DNA of 64,000 nucleotides from CAVTAV01 sp963732795 (lineage in GTDB: Bacteria; Pseudomonadota; Alphaproteobacteria; CAVTAV01), in contig CAVTAV010000011.1 of NCBI GenBank assembly GCA_963732795.1, positions 1 to 64,000 on the forward strand, in the 5' to 3' direction. Below the pieces are notes generated by a model. The model had not been told where the DNA came from, made no database searches, and saw only the letters and a program-made list of their open reading frames with translations. Below, one piece after another: positions 19,436-27,935 of the stretch. The position numbers were made by a program, and so were the translations under genes. How positions within the stretch are numbered: position 1 is the first letter of the stretch; every line of letters begins with the position of its first letter.

Positions 19436-20302
19436 ATGTTCATTCGAAAGGAAGTGCGTTTGCTGCACGGCCGCTTGGTCCCGGTCTTTGTCGCGACTCT
19501 CCTAGCCGCGGCGGGGTTTGCGCAGGCCGGCCATGCCGCCTCTGCTCGGGATCCCATCTCCTATGTCATCGATCAGCTCAACCCGCTGCTGCCGGATTTC
19601 CGCACGCCGAAGGGCTTCCGGATCAAGATCGGCGGCCTCGCAGGCTTTACCCCGTCTTTCGAGGGATCGAGCGATTACCATCTTCGCTTCGCACCAACTC
19701 TCGACATCATCTATCGCGACCGGGTATTTCTGAACTCAAACCGGCTGCGGATCAATCTCCTGCCCTCGGGCGACATCCGCGGCGGCATTCAGCTCAAATA
19801 CCGGGCCGGCCGCAACGAGAAGGTCAGCGAGGATCTGGCCGGGCTCGGCAATGTCGGCACGTCCTGGGAGGCCGGGCTCTATATCGAGGCCCGGCTGCAT
19901 TCGACCCTGATCTCAGCCGATATCACCCATGATATCGGCAACGGCCACAAGAGCACCCTGGCGACCCTCCTCGTCGGCCAGGGGCTCTACATGGACGACA
20001 ACACGCTGGTCGGCGTGGGCGTCAACGTCCATTGGGCCGGGAGCCGTTACATGAACGCCTTTTTCGGCGTCACGCCCGCCCAATCCGCCGCCTCGGGCCT
20101 GCCGGTGTTTTCCGCCGGTGCCGGGTTCAGGGATGTCGGCCTGCTGCTCTATTGGCGGCAAAGCCTCAGCGACCACCTGGACCTGATGACGAATATCACC
20201 TTCAAGCATATGCTGGACGCCGCCAACGACAGCCCCCTCGTGCAACAGCGCGGCGACCCTAAGCAGCTCCTCTCCAGCATCGCGTTGCGATACGCGTTCT
20301 AA
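19436..20302 (+). CDS. MipA/OmpV family outer-membrane protein
   Basis: A 288-residue predicted outer-membrane barrel. The signal region includes LVPVFVATLLAAAGFAQAGHA. The mature part has alternating amphipathic strands (HLRFAPTLDIIYRDRVFLNS, GVGVNVHWAGSRYMNAFFGV) and ends in an aromatic residue (LRYAF), the usual barrel assembly signal. The segment ITPAQ-like (GVTPAQSAASGLPVFSAGAG) is characteristic of MipA/OmpV, which scaffold murein enzymes or act as porins. The start is uncertain: ATG 19373 would add 21 residues. It precedes the four-paralogue array on the same strand. Confidence 0.8.
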   Translation: MFIRKEVRLLHGRLVPVFVATLLAAAGFAQAGHAASARDPISYVIDQLNPLLPDFRTPKGFRIKIGGLAGFTPSFEGSSDYHLRFAPTLDIIYRDRVFLNSNRLRINLLPSGDIRGGIQLKYRAGRNEKVSEDLAGLGNVGTSWEAGLYIEARLHSTLISADITHDIGNGHKSTLATLLVGQGLYMDDNTLVGVGVNVHWAGSRYMNAFFGVTPAQSAASGLPVFSAGAGFRDVGLLLYWRQSLSDHLDLMTNITFKHMLDAANDSPLVQQRGDPKQLLSSIALRYAF

Positions 20303-20389
20303 AACAGCCGGACACTGCAAGGAATTGATGCGCCGTCCCGGGCCTCTGGAGTAAAATGGAGAGCACGAGATTGCCTTGGGGGCGATGCC

Positions 20390-21556
20390 ATGAAATCAGT
20401 CTTTGCCGGTTTTCTCTTGCTTGCCATAGCCGTCAGCGGAGCCACGACAGCGGTCGCGGCTCAAAATCAGGCTGACAACAACGGCCGGATCCTGCGGCTT
20501 CACGTCATCAAGGTTTACGACAATCAAGGATGGGGCCAGCCCGTCCTCGCTTACACCATGCTCGTGCCGGACGGCTGGCGGGTCGAGGGCGGCATCCAAT
20601 GGCATAGCCAGTGGCATTGTCTGTCAACCGACGCCATCACCAACCAGCTCCGCGTAACCAGCCCGGACGGCCGCTATGCCTTCGAGGCGTTCCCGGATTA
20701 CGGCGCGAGCTGGTATGACGACGCCTACAAGGTTCAGACCCATCAGCAGCAACTCGCGATGGGCCAGCAGGTCTGCCCGTTGGCGCGCCCGTTCAACGCC
20801 TCGGGCTTCCTCACCGGCATCTTCGTGCCGGCGTTCCGGCGCGGCGCCCAGATCGAGAGCGTGCAACAGAACCGGCAGGCCGCGCAGGCTCTCTACGACC
20901 AAATCACACAATCCTACGGTGCCCTCCTCCGAGCGACCGGCGGCCAGGTTTCAACCGACGCAGCGCGGGTAATCCTGCGCGAGCAGGGCAGCGAGGAGGT
21001 CGTCATGGCCAACACGGCTGTCACCGCCACGCGCGGCATGTCCGCTACGGCCGCCGCCAACGGCCAGATCGCCTATTCGACCGATTACACGCTCGGCGCT
21101 TCGAAGGTCGTCAGCTTCCGGGCGCCGGTGGGCCAGCTGCAGCAGATGGAGCCGCTGTTCGGCGCCATGCTCGGCTCGATCCATATCAATCCGGCGTGGC
21201 AGGCCGCGATTACCCAATTCCTGACCAATATGGGCAACATCCAGACCAGGGGTGCGATCGACCGGGCCAACATCATGCGTGACGCTCAGAACCAGATCGG
21301 CGATACCATCATGAGCACATGGCAGAGGCGGCAGGATTCGCTCGACCGGATCTCACGAAGCTGGAGCCAGACCATTCGCGGCACCGGCGACTTCGTCGAC
21401 CCGGCCACCAACACTACGGTGGAACTGCCCTGGGGCTATGACAATGTCTGGTCGGACGGCAACGGCGAGTATCTCCTGACAACGATCCAGGGCTTCAACC
21501 CCAACTCCGATCTGCGAACCAACCAGAACTGGACCCAGATGCAGGCCGCCCGCTAG
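20390..21556 (+). CDS. Secreted hypothetical protein, tandem family member 1
   Basis: A 388-residue exported protein with a cleavable signal peptide (residues 1-24, ending ATTAVAA). The N-terminal domain contains VLAYTMLVPDGWRVEGGI, reminiscent of PsbP/DcrB-like folds, and two cysteines (C77 in WHCLS and C129 in VCPLARPF) conserved in all four copies, likely a disulfide. A long helical middle (about residues 280-330) precedes a C-terminal motif VELPWGYDNVWSDGNGEYLL near 343-362. That motif resembles a conserved segment I know from uncharacterised secreted bacterial proteins. Function unknown. First of four tandem homologues; GGGGG lies about 9 bases before the ATG. Confidence 0.7.
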   Translation: MKSVFAGFLLLAIAVSGATTAVAAQNQADNNGRILRLHVIKVYDNQGWGQPVLAYTMLVPDGWRVEGGIQWHSQWHCLSTDAITNQLRVTSPDGRYAFEAFPDYGASWYDDAYKVQTHQQQLAMGQQVCPLARPFNASGFLTGIFVPAFRRGAQIESVQQNRQAAQALYDQITQSYGALLRATGGQVSTDAARVILREQGSEEVVMANTAVTATRGMSATAAANGQIAYSTDYTLGASKVVSFRAPVGQLQQMEPLFGAMLGSIHINPAWQAAITQFLTNMGNIQTRGAIDRANIMRDAQNQIGDTIMSTWQRRQDSLDRISRSWSQTIRGTGDFVDPATNTTVELPWGYDNVWSDGNGEYLLTTIQGFNPNSDLRTNQNWTQMQAAR

Positions 21557-21675
21557 TCGGCGGAAACAATCCTTTGCGATTTGGGTCCTCGAGCGGCACG
21601 GAATTGGTGCATCGCCCGTCGGGTTTTGCTAGGCTTTTGGACAAGCTGGACAATCGATCGCATGGGGACGGTCTA

Positions 21676-22824
21676 ATGAAATCCTTCCTGGCAGGATTGC
21701 TGATTCTTTTGGCTGCTTCCACGGTGGCCCAGGCGGCCGATCAGAATCAGGGCCATATCATTCGGCTGCGCAAGATCTCCATCTATGACCGGCAGGGCTG
21801 GGGCCAGCCGATAATCGCATACACCATGCTCGTTCCGGCGGATTGGAAGGTCCAAGGCGGCATACGATGGAACGGTGCTTATCACTGCATGAGCAGCGAG
21901 ATGATCACCAACCGCCTTCAGATCACGAGCCCGGACGGGCGCTACGGCTTCGAGATGTTCCCGGATTATTCGGCCAACTGGTACCAGGATCCGATGATCG
22001 CTCAGTTCCAGGAGCGGGATCGTGCGCAAGGCAAGCCGGTCTGCCCGTTGGCGCGGCCGTTCAATGCCCGGGACTTCATCACCGGCATCTTCCTGCCCGG
22101 CTTCCGGCCCGGCGCCCAAGTCGTGAACGTTCAGCGGAATCCTGCGCCCGCCAAGGCGCTCTATGACCAGATCATGCAATATACCGGCGCCATGTTGCGC
22201 CAGAACAACGCGCAGATCAGCACGGATGCCGCCAAGGTTCTCCTGCGCTATCGCGGCACCGAGGAGATGGTGATGGCGACCACCCTCGTAACCTCCGCCT
22301 CGATGCAGTCCCCCACGGCGATGCTGCAGGGGCGGACCGCCAATGCCATGGTCTATACGTCGAATTCCTCGAAAGTCGTATCCTACCGGGCGCCGGCGGG
22401 CGAGCTGAGGTCGATGGAGCGGCTTTATGCCGCCATGCTGTCGTCGATCCACATCAATCCGGCATGGCAGAACGCCGTCCAGCAGGTGAAGCTCAGGATT
22501 CAGAACATCAAGTATAAGGGCGCCCTCGATCGCCAGAGAATCATGTCCAACGCGATGAACGAGATCGGCGAGATGCATATGAAGACCTGGCAGCACGAGC
22601 AGGCGTCCCAGGACCGTATCGCCCACCTATGGACCCAGTCGATCCGCGAGGTCGAGGACTATGTCGATCCCGCGACCCGAACCAAGGTCGAGCTGCCTGA
22701 GGGCTACAAGAATGTCTGGTCGGACGGCGACGAGACCTACATCCTGACCGATATCGCCGGCTTCAATCCCAATCGGGATATCGATACTAAACGGGACTGG
22801 ACCCAGATGAAGCGCGCCCGCTAG
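21676..22824 (+). CDS. Secreted hypothetical protein, tandem family member 2
   Basis: A 382-residue homologue of the preceding gene along its full length. It starts MKSFLAGLLILLAASTVAQA at 21676, a clear signal peptide; longer in-frame starts add a non-signal extension. It keeps YTMLVPADWKVQGGIRW, the cysteine pair (YHCMSSE and VCPLARPF) and the C-terminal VELPEGYKNVWSDGDETYIL. The glycine-glutamate pair of member 1 (GEY) is replaced by ETY here. Separated from member 1 by 119 bases and from member 3 by 113, so the array may have separate promoters. Function not recognised. Confidence 0.7.
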   Translation: MKSFLAGLLILLAASTVAQAADQNQGHIIRLRKISIYDRQGWGQPIIAYTMLVPADWKVQGGIRWNGAYHCMSSEMITNRLQITSPDGRYGFEMFPDYSANWYQDPMIAQFQERDRAQGKPVCPLARPFNARDFITGIFLPGFRPGAQVVNVQRNPAPAKALYDQIMQYTGAMLRQNNAQISTDAAKVLLRYRGTEEMVMATTLVTSASMQSPTAMLQGRTANAMVYTSNSSKVVSYRAPAGELRSMERLYAAMLSSIHINPAWQNAVQQVKLRIQNIKYKGALDRQRIMSNAMNEIGEMHMKTWQHEQASQDRIAHLWTQSIREVEDYVDPATRTKVELPEGYKNVWSDGDETYILTDIAGFNPNRDIDTKRDWTQMKRAR

Positions 22825-22937
22825 AGAACCGCGAGCCGGCCGGATACAACCCGGCCGGGCATCGAAGCCGTGCAATACCGGCGCGGTTTTGTTAACATTG
22901 CGGGCTGGCTGCATGAATGGTGGCAAGGGGCTGTGCC

Positions 22938-24089
22938 ATGAAAGCCGTTCTTTCCGCGTTCCTGGTCCTTCTTCTCACGTGCACGGCGGCACAGGCCGCA
23001 AATCAGAGGCAAGGCCATATCTTTCGGCTGAAAAGGATCTCTGTCGAAGATCAGCAGGGGTGGGGCCAGAAGGTGGTGGCCTATACGATACTTGTCCCGG
23101 CCGACTGGAAGGTCGAGGGCGGCATACAGTGGAATCCGAAGTGGCAATGCCTCTATAGCGAGATGGTCACCAACCGGCTTCGGGTCACCAGCCCCGATGG
23201 CCGCTATGCTTTCGAGCTGTTCCCGGACTACGCGGCCAACTGGAACCAGGATCCCGTCAACGTTCGGGCCCAGCAGCAGATGATCGCGCAGGGCCAAAAG
23301 GCCTGTCCGCTGGCGCAGCCGTTCAATGCCAGGGACTTCATCACCCGTATCTTCCTGCCCGGCTTTCGGCCCGGCGCCCAGGTCGTGAACGTTCAGCAGG
23401 ATCCGGCGCCGGCCCGTGCGCTCTATCAGGATACGGTCAACAAGATCGGCAATCTGATGCGGCAGAACAACGTGCGGATGAGCACGGACGCCGCGAAGGT
23501 ACTGGTGCGCTATCGCGGTGGCGAGGAGATGGTGCTGGCGACGACCGCGATGTCCACCATGCAAGGTCCGTCGCCATCCGCCGGTGCTCGCGGACAGGTG
23601 GGATACGCGACGGCCTATACTCTGAATGCCAGCAGGGTCGTGGCCTATCGGACCCCGCCCGGCGAGATGCAGTCGATGGAACGCATCTTCGGCACCATGC
23701 TGTCGTCTATTCACCTCAATCCGGCCTGGCAGAAAGCGCTGAATGACCTGATCCAGCGGATCAGCAATATCGCGATCCAGGGCGCCATCGACCGCCACAA
23801 TATCTGGCGCAAGGCCATGAACGAGATCGGCGAAATCCAGATGAAATCGTGGCAGAACGTCGAGGCGTCCCAGGACCATATCGCCAAGATGTGGAGCCAG
23901 GCGATCCGCGACGTCGCCGATTACTATGATCCCGAGACCCAGACCAAGGTTGAGCTGCCCTGGGGCTATGACAATGTCTGGTCGAGCGGCCTCGACGAAT
24001 ATCTCCTGACCGATATTCCCGGCTTCAATCCCAATTCCGACATCCAGACCAGTCGGACCTGGACCGAGATGAAGGCGATCCGGCACTGA
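22938..24089 (+). CDS. Secreted hypothetical protein, tandem family member 3
   Basis: A 383-residue member starting MKAVLSAFLVLLLTCTAAQA at 22938. It is closest in sequence to member 2 in the RPFNARDFIT-type block (here QPFNARDFITRIFLPGFRPG) and closest to member 1 in the C-terminal motif (VELPWGYDNVWSSGLDEYLL). This mosaic similarity suggests gene conversion or alternating constraint. The cysteine pair is in WQCLYSE and ACPLAQPF. Only 26 bases separate its stop from the start of member 4, the tightest spacing in the array. Function not recognised. Confidence 0.7.
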   Translation: MKAVLSAFLVLLLTCTAAQAANQRQGHIFRLKRISVEDQQGWGQKVVAYTILVPADWKVEGGIQWNPKWQCLYSEMVTNRLRVTSPDGRYAFELFPDYAANWNQDPVNVRAQQQMIAQGQKACPLAQPFNARDFITRIFLPGFRPGAQVVNVQQDPAPARALYQDTVNKIGNLMRQNNVRMSTDAAKVLVRYRGGEEMVLATTAMSTMQGPSPSAGARGQVGYATAYTLNASRVVAYRTPPGEMQSMERIFGTMLSSIHLNPAWQKALNDLIQRISNIAIQGAIDRHNIWRKAMNEIGEIQMKSWQNVEASQDHIAKMWSQAIRDVADYYDPETQTKVELPWGYDNVWSSGLDEYLLTDIPGFNPNSDIQTSRTWTEMKAIRH

Positions 24090-24115
24090 CGGCCCGAAGG
24101 ATGGGACCTCCTGCG

Positions 24116-25223
24116 ATGAAAGCCGCGCTCGCCGCAATTCTGATCGCCGCCGGCTGCTTTCCGGGCTTGGCCGGAGCCGAGACGCTTCATCTCAAGACCG
24201 TCGAGATCCTGGACAACGGCTGGAATCCGCCTATCCCCGGTTACTCGTTCCTGGCCCCCGCGGATTGGACGATCGAGGGCGGGATCGAATGGCATAAGTC
24301 CGCCGGTACGGCCTGCGTGACGCGTCTGGTCGTGAACGACGTACGCATCATCAGCCCGGACGGACGGTTCGCGATCGAGCTCTTTCCGGAATATACCGGA
24401 CTTTGGTCGGACGATCCCCAAATGCGCCAGTCCTTGGACTCTACAGTGGGGCAATGCCCCCTCGCGGAGCCGATGGACGCAAAGGGCTTTGTCTCGTCCG
24501 TTCTTCTGCCTGCCTTGCGCCCCAGTGCGGAGATCACGGATACCGAGCCGATCGCCGATGCCGCCGCAGCTTTCTGGAACGAAATGGAGCCCCTGACCTC
24601 GGTCGCGGGCGACCAGACGACCCTGACGGCGGACGCCGCCAAGGTGATGCTGTCGCGGGACGGGGCCAGGGAGGAGATCCTGGCGATCGCCGCCGTATGG
24701 ACTTGGCAATATACCGTGCCGTCCGCCGACGACCCGAAAAAGGTCATCCCGCTGGCGAAGACGGTGATGACGATGTCGTCGCGGGATTTCGGCTATCGGT
24801 TCCCGCCCGGCCAGAAGGCCGCCGCGGAGCCGATCTTCGCCACAGTGTTGTCCACGATCCGGATCAACCAGGCCTGGAACCAGGTCCTTCAGCAGAATTC
24901 TCCGGCCCCGTGAGCCGATTGATTGGATCACCCGAAATAGGCAGGAGATCATCCGGCGCAGCATGAAGGTGCTCCCTAAAATTTCGAGCGACGACTGGCG
25001 CAAGACCGCACCCAAAGGCGCGGACGCCGTTTCGGCCGCATGGGGAAGGGCCATCGGCGGCATCAGACGTTACCGGGACGCGCCGCGCGACGCCGATATC
25101 GTACTCCCCGCCGGCTATGACAGGGCCTGGTCGAACGGCCGGGGCGAATATTTCCTGTCGACGACCGAAGGCTTTTCGCCGCCTTTGGACGAAACTTGGA
25201 CAGAGATCCGCCCGGTTCCGTAA
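24116..25223 (+). CDS. Secreted hypothetical protein, tandem family member 4, frameshifted
   Basis: The most divergent member. It starts MKAALAAILIAAGCFPGLAG at 24116. The N-terminal domain keeps PGYSFLAPADWTIEGGIEWH and a cysteine pair (GTACVTR, GQCPLAEP). The first frame stops at 24913 after INQAWNQVLQQNSPAP. The other frame continues without a stop from about 24907 as REPIDWITRNRQEIIRRSMK and ends with the family motif IVLPAGYDRAWSNGRGEYFL at the expected place. A one-base indel near 24905 therefore splits a roughly 368-residue protein. It may be a sequencing error or a real break; the middle helical region is also shorter than in the others. Confidence 0.65.
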
Positions 25224-25266
25224 TTTAAATCGCGATTTGCCGCCGTTTCCGGTCCAAACCGCGCGT

Positions 25267-25611
25267 TCAGGCGGCGCGGACGCGGCTGAGGAACTGGTCG
25301 ACTTCGGTCAGGAGCACTTCGGATTGACGCGAGAGCTCTGTCGCTGCGCTCAGCACCTGGCTCGCCGCCGCCCCGGTCTCGGCCTGGGAGACGCCGCCGA
25401 TATTGGACGAGACGTCGTTGGTACCGGTGGCGGCTTCCTGGACGTTGCGGCTGATCTCCCGGCTGGCGGCGTCCTGCTCCTCGATGGCGAGCTCGCGCAG
25501 CGAGTAGACGCCGAGCGCCGTGACGACGACGGAAATGAGCCCCTGAAACGCGATCAGGGCAAAGACAAAAACGCAGCGGCGGGTTAACCAAGCTAAACGA
25601 GAAACCTCGCT
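25267..25611 (-). pseudogene. Internally deleted MCP remnant
   Basis: In the frame continuing directly after the ppk2 stop, the sequence reads RRCVFVFALIAFQGLISVVV, an MCP-like first membrane segment. It passes without a break through YSLRELAIEEQDAASREISR into the far C-terminal end of an MCP signalling domain, ending LSRQSEVLLTEVDQFLSRVRAA, which parallels the end of the intact MCP at 5649. The sensor, second membrane segment, HAMP and hairpin tip are all missing, an in-frame loss of several hundred codons. No ATG, GTG or TTG precedes the membrane segment. I infer a decayed deletion product, not an expressed gene. Confidence 0.7.
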
Positions 25612-26406
25612 CTATTTCGCGATCAATCCGCGATCAATGTAAGTCGGGTCGAATGGGAAGATCACGTCGCGGTCCGGCCGGGTCAGACGGTTGATCTTTC
25701 CGGTGTATTTCATGCGCGACAAAAGGTCGCGTATCACGTTGAGCCGAGTGGTCTTCTTGTGATCGGCCCGCACTACTGTCCAAGGCGAGATGGGGGTATG
25801 GGTGCGGGTCAGCATCTCGTTGCGGGCCTTGCTGTAGTCGTCCCAATGTTTGAGCGCGACCTCGTCGATCGGACTGATCTTCCATTGCTTCAAGGGGTTC
25901 TTGTGGCGGTCGGCGAGGCGCTCTTCCTGCTCCTCCCGGCTGATGTCGAGATAGTATTTGAAGAGGCGGATGCCGGAGCGGATGAGCATCTCCTCGAAAC
26001 CCACCACGGTCTCGAAAAATTCCTCGAGATCGATCTCGGTACAGAAGCCCATGACCCGCTCGACACCGGCGCGGTTGTACCAGCTCCGGTTGAAGCAGAC
26101 GAATTCCTCGCCGGCCGGTAAGTGCGGGACCCAGCGTTGAAAATACCACGTGCTGTTGTCCCGCTCGCTGGGCTTGCCGAGAGCCACGACGCGCGTTTCA
26201 CGCGGGCTCAAATAAGCCACGATGCGCTTGATCGTGCCGTCCTTGCCGGCCGCGTCACGGCCCTCGAACAGCAGCAGCAATTTCTCGCCGTTCTTGATGA
26301 GATGGCGCTGCAGCTTCACCAGCTCGACGCGGAGCGCGTAGAGCTCTTCCTTGTAGCTTTCGTGCCCGTCCGCGTCGGCCTTCCCGGTCTTGCTCGTCGT
26401 TGCCAT
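25612..26406 (-). CDS. ppk2: Polyphosphate kinase 2 (PPK2)
   Basis: A 264-residue class I-type PPK2, which uses polyphosphate to phosphorylate nucleoside diphosphates (or the reverse). GGAGGGG precedes the ATG at 26406. The Walker A loop is FEGRDAAGKDG (residues 47-57), followed by the RVVALGKPSERDNSTWYFQR lid region, the Walker B-type FNRSWYNRAGVERVMGFC, and the lid motif DRHKNPLKQWKISPID. Length and motifs are those of single-domain enzymes. The MCP remnant follows immediately after its stop. Confidence 0.92.
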   Translation of the reverse strand: MATTSKTGKADADGHESYKEELYALRVELVKLQRHLIKNGEKLLLLFEGRDAAGKDGTIKRIVAYLSPRETRVVALGKPSERDNSTWYFQRWVPHLPAGEEFVCFNRSWYNRAGVERVMGFCTEIDLEEFFETVVGFEEMLIRSGIRLFKYYLDISREEQEERLADRHKNPLKQWKISPIDEVALKHWDDYSKARNEMLTRTHTPISPWTVVRADHKKTTRLNVIRDLLSRMKYTGKINRLTRPDRDVIFPFDPTYIDRGLIAK

Positions 26407-26664
26407 GATCCCCTCCGAATGGTGCGATTCCGCCCGCCGACTTTCCGCCCGAAGCCGGCGGCCGCGAATGATTCATATCATTTGCCGCGAGACAGCGAAT
26501 ATGGTTGATTTGTCTCCGTTCCGGGGCTTGCCCGATCGGATGTTGAAGTCTCCGCGAAAAAGCCCCATTTTAGGCCGGATACCGGTGATTTGGTTGGTCG
26601 AAGCAGGTCTTCGGGGGCAGAGCCGGGCTCGATAGGCGGGCATAACAAATCAGGAATAAGAGTT

Positions 26665-27063
26665 ATGAAGCGCAGATTGCTTTTTGTCGTTCTTGCCGGG
26701 ATGACTTTGTCCAGTGGCGCGGCCTTCGCGCACCATTCGTTCCAGGCGACCTACGATACCGGTAGGACCATCACCATCAAAGGGACGCTTGTCAGCTTCG
26801 ACTTCCGTAACCCCCATTCCTTCGTCCATGTCATGGCGCCGGACGACAAGGGCCAGATGCAGCGCTGGGGCGTGGAATGGAGCACGGCCTCGGTGCTTCA
26901 ACGCCAGGGCATCACCCGCACCACCTTGAAGCCGGGCGACGTCGTGATCATCTCCGGTGCCCCGGGCCGTGATCCGGGCGACCACCGCATCCGCATGCAG
27001 ACGATCGAGCGGCCGGCCGACGGGCTGAGCTGGGGCAAGAAGCCCGACGAAGTCGTCAAATAG
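26665..27063 (+). CDS. DUF6152-type secreted protein
   Basis: A 132-residue exported protein with signal peptide MKRRLLFVVLAGMTLSSGAA ending FA, then the AHHSFQATYD motif at the mature N-terminus, typical of the DUF6152 family. The rest is a small beta domain (ITIKGTLVSFDFRNPHSFVH) ending DGLSWGKKPDEVVK. The mature N-terminal His-His could bind metal. In other genomes such proteins sit with secreted proteins like those at 27.2-29.9 kb; that association is from memory. AGGA lies upstream of the ATG. Function unknown. Confidence 0.75.
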   Translation: MKRRLLFVVLAGMTLSSGAAFAHHSFQATYDTGRTITIKGTLVSFDFRNPHSFVHVMAPDDKGQMQRWGVEWSTASVLQRQGITRTTLKPGDVVIISGAPGRDPGDHRIRMQTIERPADGLSWGKKPDEVVK

Positions 27064-27097
27064 GCGGCCCGCCGCCCGACACCTATCCGAACACAAG

Positions 27098-27136
27098 ACG
27101 CCCGCGCGTGATCTGAGGTCAGGCGCGGGCGTTTTT
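27098..27136 (+). terminator. Rho-independent terminator
   Basis: A perfect 10-base stem, ACGCCCGCGC pairing with GCGCGGGCGT (27123-27132), with a 15-base loop and a following run of five T. It lies 35 bases past the DUF6152 gene and between convergent genes, so it probably ends transcription of that gene. Confidence 0.85.
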
Positions 27137-27165
27137 CGTTTGTAAGGCCTTCCGTCGGCGGGGCG

Positions 27166-27933
27166 TCACTTCGCCCTGCAGGGCTCCGGATCCCAGCCTT
27201 TGGAGTTCGCCTGCTTCTTGAAGGTCGAGCTGGTGATCAGGGGCGAGCGGAGATTGTCGGGATCGACGACCGTGGTTTCCACCATGAGGTATTCCGTGCC
27301 GTCGTCCTGGGTGAACAGGTCGAAATACTCGGTAACCTTGGCGTTCTCGCCATAGGGCACGCCGTTCTTGCGCAGATAGCCGGGCCTCAGATGGGTCGTG
27401 ATGGCCTTAAGGTCGCCGCCCTGGACCTTGGGCGGGGCGCCGCGCTGGCGCATCATGTCGATTTCCCATTCGGCTTTGGAGAAGCCCTGCCAGCTCGGCT
27501 CGCCCATGGGCTTGGCGTCCTTGGCAAAATGCAAGAGGCGGGTCTGCTTGCCGGCGTCGGTATCGATCTGGAGGGTGTCCTTGTCCTTCCAGGTGATGTG
27601 CAGCCGGGTCGGCACCCGCATGATGGCCGCGCCGCCATAGGACTTGCACTGGAGCCCGGCCGCGGTGTCCTTATCCGGATCCCAGGCCATGGCTTCTTTT
27701 TGGGCGCTCGGCGTCAGGAAAATGCCGGGGAAGTCGCCCTTGGGCGGTGTCACCATGCGGTAGCGCCAGTCCTCGGTTACGAGCGAGACCCAGTAGCCGG
27801 TAAGGTCGATCGGGGCGACCTTCTTGGCCGGTCCCATCGGGCCCATCTGCGGCGGGCCGAACTGCGCTTCGGCCGTCAGGGGCGCGGCGAAGGTCAACAC
27901 CGCGGCGGCGATGACAAGAGCTCGGATATTCAT
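27166..27933 (-). CDS. Secreted hypothetical protein (EDW/VTEYF family) A
   Basis: A 255-residue exported protein; signal peptide MNIRALVIAAAVLTFAAPLT ending AEA. The mature part has LTGYWVSLVTEDWRYRM near the start, TWKDKDTLQIDTDAGKQTRL in the middle, then GYLRKNGVPYGENAKVTEYF and a C-terminal EPC. These elements recur in the same order in the protein encoded at 28955-29869, so the two are distant paralogues flanking a metallo-hydrolase. The fold looks beta-rich. Start ATG 27933 lies 3 bases after the metallo-hydrolase stop, so the genes are co-transcribed. Function unknown; a substrate-binding or carrier role in the periplasm is possible. Confidence 0.65.
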   Translation of the reverse strand: MNIRALVIAAAVLTFAAPLTAEAQFGPPQMGPMGPAKKVAPIDLTGYWVSLVTEDWRYRMVTPPKGDFPGIFLTPSAQKEAMAWDPDKDTAAGLQCKSYGGAAIMRVPTRLHITWKDKDTLQIDTDAGKQTRLLHFAKDAKPMGEPSWQGFSKAEWEIDMMRQRGAPPKVQGGDLKAITTHLRPGYLRKNGVPYGENAKVTEYFDLFTQDDGTEYLMVETTVVDPDNLRSPLITSSTFKKQANSKGWDPEPCRAK

Positions 27934-27935
27934 TG

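Noticed and set aside
25227..25238. AAATCGCGATTT palindrome after the fourth array member
   Set aside because: Only 12 bases, with no T-tract or second copy; not enough to call an operator or terminator.
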